From contig CAYPZT010000033.1 of assembly GCA_964415435.1 (NCBI GenBank), positions 1 to 8,897 of the forward strand: a stretch of DNA of 8,897 bases. Direction: 5' to 3'. Of the stretch, positions 1 through 5,357 are shown one piece after another. The position numbers and the translations under genes were made by a program. The number at the start of each line of letters is the position of its first letter. Position 1 is the first letter of the stretch. The DNA comes from CAYPZT01 sp964415435. GTDB taxonomy: Bacteria; Patescibacteriota; Microgenomatia; UBA1406; GWC2-37-13. The notes beneath the pieces are model-generated. The model searched no databases. It had not been told where the DNA came from and was given only the letters and a program-made list of their open reading frames with translations.

Positions 1-2
1 GT

Positions 3-137
3 CCTTCAAATGCGCCTGCACAAGAAAAACATGACGTGGCACTTTCCCAAAAACTTGATGAAATACTTGTATCAAGGGGATTAAATCCAGAACGATATGG
101 CGGAGAGCCTTTCATGCATGGCAGATCCCGCGCGTGA
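3..137 (+). CDS. C-terminal end of an unidentified protein (5' end outside the window)
   Basis: This plus-strand frame is open from the left edge to a TGA at 135-137 and gives about 44 residues. The middle, around LSQKLDEILVSRGLNPERYG, reads like an amphipathic helix of a real protein, with acidic and basic residues spaced normally. The other two plus frames stop earlier or look non-coding. The frame ends 14 bases before the stop codon of the convergent minus-strand gene, the tight end-to-end packing seen elsewhere in this window. I do not recognise the protein, and the fragment is too short to assign a family. It could be spurious, since a 44-codon open frame is not decisive by itself. Confidence 0.45.
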   Translation, partial: PSNAPAQEKHDVALSQKLDEILVSRGLNPERYGGEPFMHGRSRA

Positions 138-151
138 CTTTCTTCCTCTAA

Positions 152-811
152 CTAGCCTGCTCTGCGAATAAATGTAGCAACATCGAGTGGCTCACCTGTC
201 TCAGGGTGGGGAAAGACCTGCAGGACATGCGGCTCAAAATCAATATCAACTGAGGCGGCAAGCTCCATCGATGCTGCTGCAGCTAGTGAGGGAACGTTTG
301 CGTGTTTATTATAGATATTGTCCCTGTACCTGCGAAGAAGCGCGATTAACGCGGTCATTCCGCCGATATAATTTGCTGTTCTCGCATATAGATCCGGAAT
401 TCGCGGATCTACGTCCCTGTAGATTGAACGCAAAGCCTTTAACGCTCTTCTCTTCCTTGCTTTTATGTCCCTTTCTGTAGGAAAAGCATCTCTTCCCGCA
501 TCTGCAATGTAGTCGTAAACTTGCTTAGACTTATATCCTTCTATAATATTTCCTAATTCCAAAACGCGCAGGGCTCCGTCTCCCAATAATAAATTGGGTT
601 CTCTAAGGATTCGGGGAGCAAGCAGCTCATCAGGACCGTTGTGTGCGAAATTAAGGAGAGCGGCTGAAGCGATCGGCAGTTCATTTTTACTAGCAATCCT
701 ATCGATTATTACAAGCTCGTCCTCTGCTCTGACCCCGGGCGGGGTGACCAGTTTTAGTGCCTCTGCCCTAATGGTAAAATGAGTGGGCCGCCGGGCCCTA
801 TGCTCGGCCAT
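152..811 (-). CDS. Hypothetical protein, 219 residues, downstream of the cobalamin adenosyltransferase
   Basis: I do not recognise this protein. It is soluble-looking, with no signal peptide, membrane segment or cysteine cluster. It is rich in Ala, Arg, Leu and Glu and probably mostly helical. A basic stretch (ERDIKARKRRALKALRSIYR, about residues 112-131) is followed by a YIGGMTALIALLRRYRD helix near 147-163. The C-terminus carries HPETGEPLDV, possibly a short beta hairpin. It starts 14 bases after the stop of the adenosyltransferase, on the same strand, so co-transcription is likely. The ATG at 811 is the natural start. A GAGGTGA (827-833) built into the end of the preceding gene lies 15 bases upstream, rather far for a ribosome binding site. 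A perfect TATAAT lies 6 bases upstream and could give a leaderless mRNA. A role linked to nucleotide reduction or B12 is only suggested by position. Confidence 0.8.
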   Translation of the reverse strand: MAEHRARRPTHFTIRAEALKLVTPPGVRAEDELVIIDRIASKNELPIASAALLNFAHNGPDELLAPRILREPNLLLGDGALRVLELGNIIEGYKSKQVYDYIADAGRDAFPTERDIKARKRRALKALRSIYRDVDPRIPDLYARTANYIGGMTALIALLRRYRDNIYNKHANVPSLAAAASMELAASVDIDFEPHVLQVFPHPETGEPLDVATFIRRAG

Positions 812-817
812 ACTTTA

Positions 818-823
818 ATTATA
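818..823 (-). promoter_or_regulatory. Candidate -10 box giving a leaderless mRNA for the 219-residue protein
   Basis: On the minus strand a perfect TATAAT ends 6 bases before the ATG at 811, so transcription would start at or next to the A of the start codon. No good -35 hexamer is found 16-18 bases upstream. The gene could also be read through from the adenosyltransferase, with which it is nearly contiguous. Confidence 0.4.
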
Positions 824-825
824 TC

Positions 826-1356
826 TCACCTCGTTAAGATCTCTGCATTTTTTCCGTAATAACGGGCGTAGGTAAAGAGGAGGTCAGAGAGACGGTTAAG
901 ATATCGGATGATAATATCAAGTTGTGCGATTTTTTTGCCTTTCAGATAGGCTAACGCTACAGATCTGCGTTCTGCTCTTCTACAGAGGGTACGAGCCATG
1001 TGGAACCGTGCCGATAATTCGTTACCGCCCGGAAGGATAAATTTTTTAAGCGGCGGCAGACCTGTTGTCAATTCGTCAATCTTACTTTCAAACTCTCGTA
1101 TGCGTCTTTCGAGAAATGTGAGATCATTGTTAGAAGAAGAAAGCACCGCCATTATTTGCCAAATGTCACGCTGTGTATCTATAAGAAACTCTTTGTTCTG
1201 ATCGCTTTTTTTAATCCCAGCTATAGCCAGTCCCAAAAAACTGGAAAACTCGTCCAAAACTCCGTATGCCTCCACTTGCAGATTTGCTTTTGACACGCGT
1301 GTGCCGCCAAATAAGGAAGTTTCACCTCTGTCTCCGGTTTTTGTGTATATTTTCAT
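826..1356 (-). CDS. pduO: PduO-type ATP:cob(I)alamin adenosyltransferase
   Basis: The enzyme transfers the adenosyl group of ATP to cob(I)alamin, making adenosylcobalamin, the cofactor of the ribonucleotide reductase encoded just upstream. At 176 residues it has the normal family length. The family signatures are clear: the N-terminal ATP loop KIYTKTGDRGETSLFGG (2-18) followed by RVSK, then EAYGVLDE (29-36), FILPGGNELSARFHMART (106-123), the CRRAERR helix (125-131) with its ATP/metal and subunit-contact Arg and Glu residues, and YLNRLSDLLF (152-161) with the conserved Asn. These belong to the PduO/MMAB family, not CobA/BtuR or EutT. The ATG at 1356 has AAGGGA centred about 10 bases upstream as a ribosome binding site, one of the few in this window. 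It lies 73 bases after nrdJ with its own extended -10 promoter, and an inverted repeat in the leader may affect translation. No corrin biosynthesis gene is in view. Confidence 0.95.
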   Translation of the reverse strand: MKIYTKTGDRGETSLFGGTRVSKANLQVEAYGVLDEFSSFLGLAIAGIKKSDQNKEFLIDTQRDIWQIMAVLSSSNNDLTFLERRIREFESKIDELTTGLPPLKKFILPGGNELSARFHMARTLCRRAERRSVALAYLKGKKIAQLDIIIRYLNRLSDLLFTYARYYGKNAEILTR

Positions 1357-1367
1357 CCTCTGTTTCC

Positions 1368-1403
1368 CTTAAGCACGAGTTGCAATAAGAAAAATTGCTT
1401 AAG
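1368..1403 (-). repeat. Leader inverted repeat overlapping the adenosyltransferase ribosome binding site
   Basis: CTTAAGCA at 1368-1375 and TGCTTAAG at 1396-1403 are perfect 8-base inverted copies around a 20-base loop. In the minus-strand transcript the second arm shares three bases (1368-1370) with the AAGGGA ribosome binding site. A competing inner pairing, GCAA with TTGC around a short A/T loop, uses part of the first arm, so two exclusive folds are possible. Folding and function are inferred. It lacks a U-tract, so it is not an intrinsic terminator. Confidence 0.45.
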
Positions 1404-1418
1404 ATAAACTAAGCCTTG

Positions 1419-1427
1419 ATTATATCA
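1419..1427 (-). promoter_or_regulatory. Extended -10 promoter for the adenosyltransferase gene
   Basis: On the minus strand TGATATAAT (TG-N-TATAAT) matches an extended -10 element exactly, starting just after the nrdJ stop codon. Transcription would begin near 1412, giving a leader of about 55 bases that contains the inverted repeat at 1368-1403. No -35 hexamer is evident, which extended -10 promoters can tolerate. The adenosyltransferase may thus be made independently of nrdJ. Confidence 0.5.
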
Positions 1428-1429
1428 CA

Positions 1430-3853
1430 TTAGCAGGCGGCGTAGCCACAACCATAACACTTACTACACCCTTCCTCGTGTGCTAAGGATGCTTCGCCAC
1501 AGCTTGGACAGAGATCGAAGCTGGCCGATTGAGCGTGCTCCATCAAAGACGGCTGTACAGATTCCGTAACAAGCTTTGGTTTATCAGTAAGTTTTGTGAC
1601 CGGCATGCCGTTTCCGTTTGTCATCGCAACGACAGTATGACCGTTTCCGTTGACCACTCCGTTACCGTTTCCGTTTGCTGCTGCAGTTTGGCCCTGCAGT
1701 GAAAAATGCATCGATAACACTTTGGCGATGGCGTCGGGCAGGCTTCTTATTCTTTCCTTTCCAAATCCCATCGTGCGCGCTCCACCAATACCGCTTAGCT
1801 CTTCTATAACTTTCTTTATCTTGTCTTGCCCGTTTATATTCCCTGAGGCACGAAGACATAGGGAAATCGTTCGGCCGAGTCCTTCCGCCATGGCAAATAC
1901 GTCTGATCCTGCTTTTCCTACATTAATAAACACTTCAAACGGTTCGTTGTTTGCGTTTGTATTGATAGTGATATAAGCGACACCAACCGGTGTATTGATT
2001 CTGTATGTTGCTCCCTGCACCATCATTGGACGGGGTAATACGGCCGGTACCGCCACCTTCGGCGCTTCCGCCTTCTTTTCTTCTATACGCTCAAGTACAC
2101 CTTGGCGCGATCCCTCACGCATGTAGGCAATCCCCTTGAGGCCTAGCTTATAGGAAAGGTTATATAGTTTTTTCACGTCGTCTACCGTATGTGTTTTTGG
2201 TGCGTTCACCGTCTTTGAGATCGAGGCATCCACGTACTTTTGTATAACTGCCTGCACCTTTACATGATCCTCCGGGGTAAGATCGTTTGCCGAGACGAAA
2301 TAATCCGGTCTTTTTATTTTTCCTGCAGCAAGCTCTTTTCCGTGTTTACGATACCATGCCTCATAAAGATGATGGCGGATTACATGCTGACCCAATCTGT
2401 CGCGACGAATAAACTCGAATTCATATACCGGCTCTATGCCCGAGGTCGTATTTGCCATGAGAGACGTTGATCCTGTTGGTGCCTGCATGAGAATAACCGA
2501 GTTGCGGATGCCGCCTTCACGAATAGTGTCTTGTATTTCTTTCGGCATTTGCTTCACGAAAAGGCTTTTTGGGAACTTGTCCTTATCAAATTTCTTGAAG
2601 GAACCTTTCTCGCGAGCAATCTCAACCGATGCCTTGTACGCCTCATCTCGGATAAGCGAATAAACCTTGTCTATAAAAACAAGCGCCCTGTCGGACCCAT
2701 AACGGAGATGAAGTTTGATGAGCGTGTCACCTAATCCCATAGTCCCAAGACCAATTCTTCGTTCTCCCTCAAGTTGTGTTTTGCGGATACCATCAAACAC
2801 ATAAGGATCCATGTCAACAACATTGTCCTGGAAACGGACCGCCGCCCGCACTAATTTTTTTAGTGTCTTGAAATCAAAGGTCCCTTTCTTGTCGATATTC
2901 GTTGACTTAACGAGTGCCGCAAGATTAATCGATCCCAGGTTGCAGACACCCCAAGGAGGAAGACCTTCTTCTCCGCAGGGATTCACGCAGTTTATGCGAT
3001 TCCAATAGTAGTTATTGTGCCATTTGTTATATCTTTCCATAAACACAACGCCTGGCTCAGCACTTCTCCAAGCGGCCTCTGCGATAAGATCCCAGATCTT
3101 TCTGGCTTTTACCACTTTATGGACTATTATTTTCTTACCCAGACTTTTCCATACCTCAAGGTCCCCATCCCATTTCTCATCATATTCCGGATCGTTGGTA
3201 TCGGGGAACATAAGCGGCCAGTCTGCATCTTTTTCAACAGCCTCCATAAGTTTGTCGGATACACACACTGAAAGATTTGCACCGTTGATGCGAGTCAGAT
3301 CTTGTTTGACGGTGATAAACTCCTCAATATTCGGATGCCAATCCCACAACATAAGCATAAGTGCTCCCCGACGCGTACCTCCCTGCTGAATGATGTCTTT
3401 TGTCGTTAGAGAAAAAAGTTCCGCCCAGTTTATGGGGCCAGAAGAAAAACCGTTAACCTTGCGTACGCGGGTGCCTCGTGGACGGAGTGAGGAGAGATTG
3501 ATGCCGACGCCGCCGCCCCGAGCCATAATTTCAACCATATTTTTCAACGTATCAAGAATGCCCCCTCGTGAATCTTTTGGGGAAGGGATAACGAAGCAGT
3601 TGTAGAACGTCACATTGTATCCTGTGCCTGCGCCTGCCAAAATGCGCCCGCCCGGAACATACTTAAAGTCTTTAAGAGCCCAGTTAAACTCTTTTACCCA
3701 TTCTTTTTGCTTGTCTTTCTTCTCAACCGCGGCAACGGCTTTTGCAATTCTCATCCACATCTCATCGGGTTTTTTTTCTATCGGCTTTCCTTTTTTATCT
3801 TTTACTGAGTAGCGGTCGAGAAAAACCTTTTCCGAGATGCCGGCAAGTTTCAT
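1430..3853 (-). CDS. nrdJ: Class II (adenosylcobalamin-dependent) ribonucleoside reductase
   Basis: This enzyme reduces ribonucleotides to deoxyribonucleotides, using adenosylcobalamin to make the active-site thiyl radical. Numbered from an upstream ATG at 3916 (828 residues), the signatures are: YNCFVIP with reductive Cys107, ARGGGVGINLSSLRPRG (132-148), GGTRRGALM (179-187), NPCGE (312-316) with presumed thiyl Cys314 plus Asn312 and Glu316, VCNLGSINL with the second reductive Cys325, APTGSTSLMA (479-488), and KLGLKGIAYMREGSR (590-604). A TSCPD-type domain follows (about 640-737), then an Asn/Gly-rich linker (about 748-770) and a six-cysteine tail (C803, C806, C817, C820, C823, C828) of the kind that binds zinc and re-reduces the active site. 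There is no N-terminal ATP cone. I prefer the ATG at 3853 (807 residues): it matches where homologues begin, and a good promoter lies just upstream. The ATG at 3916, directly after the nrdR stop, remains possible. Confidence 0.96.
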   Translation of the reverse strand: MKLAGISEKVFLDRYSVKDKKGKPIEKKPDEMWMRIAKAVAAVEKKDKQKEWVKEFNWALKDFKYVPGGRILAGAGTGYNVTFYNCFVIPSPKDSRGGILDTLKNMVEIMARGGGVGINLSSLRPRGTRVRKVNGFSSGPINWAELFSLTTKDIIQQGGTRRGALMLMLWDWHPNIEEFITVKQDLTRINGANLSVCVSDKLMEAVEKDADWPLMFPDTNDPEYDEKWDGDLEVWKSLGKKIIVHKVVKARKIWDLIAEAAWRSAEPGVVFMERYNKWHNNYYWNRINCVNPCGEEGLPPWGVCNLGSINLAALVKSTNIDKKGTFDFKTLKKLVRAAVRFQDNVVDMDPYVFDGIRKTQLEGERRIGLGTMGLGDTLIKLHLRYGSDRALVFIDKVYSLIRDEAYKASVEIAREKGSFKKFDKDKFPKSLFVKQMPKEIQDTIREGGIRNSVILMQAPTGSTSLMANTTSGIEPVYEFEFIRRDRLGQHVIRHHLYEAWYRKHGKELAAGKIKRPDYFVSANDLTPEDHVKVQAVIQKYVDASISKTVNAPKTHTVDDVKKLYNLSYKLGLKGIAYMREGSRQGVLERIEEKKAEAPKVAVPAVLPRPMMVQGATYRINTPVGVAYITINTNANNEPFEVFINVGKAGSDVFAMAEGLGRTISLCLRASGNINGQDKIKKVIEELSGIGGARTMGFGKERIRSLPDAIAKVLSMHFSLQGQTAAANGNGNGVVNGNGHTVVAMTNGNGMPVTKLTDKPKLVTESVQPSLMEHAQSASFDLCPSCGEASLAHEEGCSKCYGCGYAAC
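1608..1675 (-). repeat. Repeated 11-mer encoding the Asn-Gly linker of nrdJ
   Basis: CCGTTTCCGTT occurs exactly three times on the plus strand, at 1608-1618, 1641-1651 and 1665-1675. Its complement encodes the NGNG units of the linker between the TSCPD-type domain and the cysteine tail. Offsets of 33 and 24 bases keep the reading frame. The linker probably acts as a flexible tether and could change length by repeat slippage. Confidence 0.7.
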
Positions 3854-3864
3854 AGGAATTTTAT

Positions 3865-3893
3865 TGTATAACAAATAATTAAAATAATGACAA
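3865..3893 (-). promoter_or_regulatory. Candidate sigma-70-type promoter for nrdJ
   Basis: On the minus strand TTGTCA (3888-3893) and TATACA (3865-3870) are separated by exactly 17 bases. The -10 box ends 11 bases before the ATG at 3853, which would give a leader of only about 4-5 bases. It lies between nrdR and the preferred nrdJ start, allowing nrdJ expression apart from nrdR. No Shine-Dalgarno is seen before the ATG. Confidence 0.5.
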
Positions 3894-3909
3894 GAGTTTT
3901 GTAACTCTT
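3892..3909 (-). repeat. Short hairpin between nrdR and nrdJ
   Basis: AAGAGTT and AACTCTT form a perfect 7-base inverted repeat around a 4-base loop. It lies just after the nrdR stop and touches the candidate nrdJ -35 box. In a read-through transcript it would be a small stem-loop. The following sequence is A/U-rich but lacks a clean U-tract, so it is at best a weak attenuator. It could instead be an operator. Confidence 0.4.
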
Positions 3910-3916
3910 TCGTCAT

Positions 3917-4363
3917 CTACATTAGTTTTTTTACTTCCTTTTCGAAATCCTCTACATCTACAAAGCGCCGGAACACTGATGCGAATCGGATGTAGGCGAT
4001 TTTGTCCAGTTTTTTAAGCTCTTTTGCGACCAGTTTTCCGATAAGGCCGCTCTCCACTTCTGTGGTATCCTGCCCCTTGAGCTCGTTTTCGATACCGGAC
4101 ACTATTCTTTCTACTTGGTTTGCACTAATCGTTGTCTTACCCGTTGCCTTCAGAATACCAAAGTGTAACTTTTCGCGATCAAATCGCTCTCTTCTACCAT
4201 CCCTTTTTATAACTAAAATCGGCAGTTCTTCGATCCGCTCGTACGTCGTGAAACGCTTTGTGCATTTGGGACACTGTCTTCGGCGCCGTATGATAGCTCC
4301 GCTTTCCGCAAGACGTGTCTCTATAACCTCTGTATCTCCATACTTGCAAAAGGGACAAACCAT
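3917..4363 (-). CDS. nrdR: Transcriptional repressor NrdR
   Basis: NrdR senses ATP/dATP and represses ribonucleotide reductase genes by binding paired NrdR boxes. With the start at 4363 the protein has 148 residues, close to the usual length. It opens MVCPFC, matching the invariant family N-terminus, and has a zinc ribbon with C3, C6, C31 and C34 (CPFC, then QCPKCTKRFTTYERIE). An ATP cone covers about residues 47-140 (VIKRDGRRERFDREKL near the start, IAYIRFASVFRRF near the end). A longer reading from a TTG at 4381 adds six residues that homologues lack, so I reject it. The TAG stop is followed at once by an ATG on the same strand, then nrdJ, the usual regulator-plus-target arrangement. No Shine-Dalgarno is visible. 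A candidate promoter lies at 4381-4409. Confidence 0.95.
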   Translation of the reverse strand: MVCPFCKYGDTEVIETRLAESGAIIRRRRQCPKCTKRFTTYERIEELPILVIKRDGRRERFDREKLHFGILKATGKTTISANQVERIVSGIENELKGQDTTEVESGLIGKLVAKELKKLDKIAYIRFASVFRRFVDVEDFEKEVKKLM

Positions 4364-4380
4364 ATTTTGTGTGCTTATCA

Positions 4381-4409
4381 AATGTAGTCCACTACACGTA
4401 TGTTTTCAA
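4381..4409 (-). promoter_or_regulatory. Candidate promoter of nrdR
   Basis: On the minus strand TTGAAA (4404-4409) and TACATT (4381-4386) are separated by exactly 17 bases. The -10 box ends 17 bases before the nrdR ATG at 4363, giving a leader of about 10-12 bases. The -35 matches consensus at five of six positions and the -10 at four of six. Confidence 0.45.
4383..4396. promoter_or_regulatory. Palindrome over the nrdR -10 region, possible operator
   Basis: TGTAGT and ACTACA are perfect 6-base inverted copies around a CC spacer. The palindrome covers most of the candidate nrdR -10 box and the adjoining spacer, a position where a bound protein would block transcription. Its half-site order is inside-out relative to an NrdR box, so another regulator or chance is possible. 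Confidence 0.35.
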
Positions 4410-4569
4410 GAGGGTCACACTATGAAATATCTATATCAATTCTTCATCAATTAGGTTCAAACTAATGGATGGGTGCAAAAAAAATATATTCTAAAAATTA
4501 GTTGATCAAATAAAAGAAAAACGGTTGATGTAAAAGTAAAAGTCTTTTCCCCCATATGTGCATACCTAT

Positions 4570-4586
4570 ACACCAGCAGTATGTGT
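4570..4586. promoter_or_regulatory. Weaker NrdR-box-like partner site
   Basis: ACAC and GTGT arms flank a 9-base core, one base longer than a canonical box, and the core does not match well. Its centre (4578) is 31-32 bases from the centre of the strong box at 4602-4617, the three-helical-turn spacing known for paired NrdR boxes. The spacing is the main reason to list it. Confidence 0.3.
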
Positions 4587-4601
4587 GTTACTCAAGATTG
4601 T

Positions 4602-4617
4602 TCACTATATGCAGTGT
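4602..4617. promoter_or_regulatory. Candidate NrdR box (strong member of a pair)
   Basis: TCACTATATGCAGTGT fits the known 16-base NrdR-box pattern (roughly ACACTATATnTAGTGT): CAC at positions 2-4, an A/T-rich core and AGTGT at the right end. It lies upstream of nrdR-nrdJ, about 240 bases from the nrdR start, and about 35 bases before the comF start. Such a distance from nrdR is unusual, so it could act on an undetected distal promoter or on comF. Confidence 0.5.
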
Positions 4618-4651
4618 CTTTTTATCACTTAACTTCACTAATCTTTTAGCT

Positions 4652-5335
4652 ATGCTCCTTGAGGCAATATATCCGAAAACTTGTTTGGGGTGCGGAATGC
4701 CGGGGATCTATCTGTGCAACACTTGTTACAAGAGATTAACTTATTTTAGCGAAGACCTCTGTCTCTACTGCAAAAAGCCGAGTCTGCACGGCCTAACACA
4801 CCTGCGCTGCACAGAGACTCACGGTATTACGGCAACCATAAGCCTGTTCAAGTACGACTCGCTTCTCAAGAAGATAATCGCTGCGATAAAGTACGATCTT
4901 GCAACTACCGTATGGTACGACTTTAAACTAGCCGTTCGTCCGCAACATCTCTATAAACTCAGCTTTTTGAAAAAAATCAGCCCTAATGCCATCCTCATAC
5001 CGCTCCCCCTCTATGCCGCCAGAAAACGGGCGCGTGGATTTAATCAGGCTGAGCTCATTGCCAACTGGCTGCATCAATATACAGGGTTCCCTGTTGTGAA
5101 CAGCCTTATAAGAGTTCGGCCCACCCGCGCTCAGGCACGGCTAACCTCCGAAGTCAAGCGCCGCATGAATATGCTAAATGCGTTTGGTGTGCGTCATAAG
5201 GATACGGTGAAAGGCCGCGAAGTCGTACTCGTTGATGATGTGGTAACTTCAGGGTCTACTGTTATTGAGGCAGCGTCTGTGTGTCACGAAAATGGCGCAC
5301 GGGCAGTGACTGTCGTTACTCTTGCACACGGATAG
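4652..5335 (+). CDS. comF: ComF family protein (zinc-finger phosphoribosyltransferase-like)
   Basis: ComF proteins take part in natural DNA uptake or recombination, and some have phosphoribosyltransferase folds of uncertain activity; they act in the cytoplasm. From the ATG at 4652 the protein has 227 residues, normal for the family. An N-terminal zinc finger shows CLGCG (C11, C14), CNTC (C22, C25) and CLYC (C37, C40). The middle contains IPLPLYAARKRARGFNQAE, a family hallmark. The C-terminal PRPP-binding loop is VVLVDDVVTSGST (about 191-203), with the acidic pair D195/D196. A reading from the ATG at 4556 adds 32 residues unlike homologues, so I start at MLLEAIYPKTC. No ribosome binding site is evident. 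The gene lies 22 bases before the AI-2E gene on the same strand and diverges from nrdR. Whether it serves DNA uptake here cannot be read from the sequence. Confidence 0.93.
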   Translation: MLLEAIYPKTCLGCGMPGIYLCNTCYKRLTYFSEDLCLYCKKPSLHGLTHLRCTETHGITATISLFKYDSLLKKIIAAIKYDLATTVWYDFKLAVRPQHLYKLSFLKKISPNAILIPLPLYAARKRARGFNQAELIANWLHQYTGFPVVNSLIRVRPTRAQARLTSEVKRRMNMLNAFGVRHKDTVKGREVVLVDDVVTSGSTVIEAASVCHENGARAVTVVTLAHG

Positions 5336-5350
5336 AGCTATAGCTATAAT
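5322..5350 (+). promoter_or_regulatory. Candidate promoter of the AI-2E gene inside the comF 3' end
   Basis: TTGCAC (5322-5327) and a perfect TATAAT (5345-5350) are separated by 17 bases. The -10 box ends 7 bases before the ATG at 5358, so the transcript would begin at or just before the start codon. A 10-base palindrome, AGCTATAGCT, lies immediately upstream and overlaps the -10 box. Confidence 0.45.
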
Positions 5351-5357
5351 CCAAGGT

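Larger units (their letters stand above)
4364..4651. other. AT-rich divergent intergenic region between nrdR and comF
   Basis: This 288-base stretch holds no gene I can support; the longest plausible minus frame (start near 4555) is about 32 codons and looks random. It contains the candidate nrdR promoter (4381-4409), a palindrome (4383-4396), an isolated NrdR-box-like half site ACACTATG (4417-4424), an 8-base palindrome TTGATCAA (4502-4509) and a paired NrdR-box-like motif (4570-4617). A plus-strand frame open from 4556 runs into comF, but its first 32 residues do not resemble the family, so I treat this stretch as leader. Confidence 0.6.

Noticed and set aside
187..480. Plus-strand open frame inside the 219-residue protein gene
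   Set aside because: The minus-strand gene covers the same bases with better composition, a plausible start and a close upstream neighbour; the plus-strand translation looks like an antisense shadow.
1357..1429. Cobalamin riboswitch upstream of the adenosyltransferase
   Set aside because: A B12-linked gene made this worth checking, but the leader is only about 55-70 bases and has no B12-box-like segment; known cobalamin riboswitches are far larger.
4464..4555. Small minus-strand ORF of about 32 codons (start near 4555) in the nrdR-comF gap
   Set aside because: It has no ribosome binding site, its translation is a random-looking Phe/Thr/Leu mix, and it sits in AT-rich intergenic sequence.
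4556..4651. N-terminal 32-codon extension of comF from the ATG at 4556
   Set aside because: The residues do not resemble ComF N-termini, while MLLEAIYPKTC at 4652 does. The stretch also contains NrdR-box-like motifs and is AT-rich, so it fits leader sequence better.
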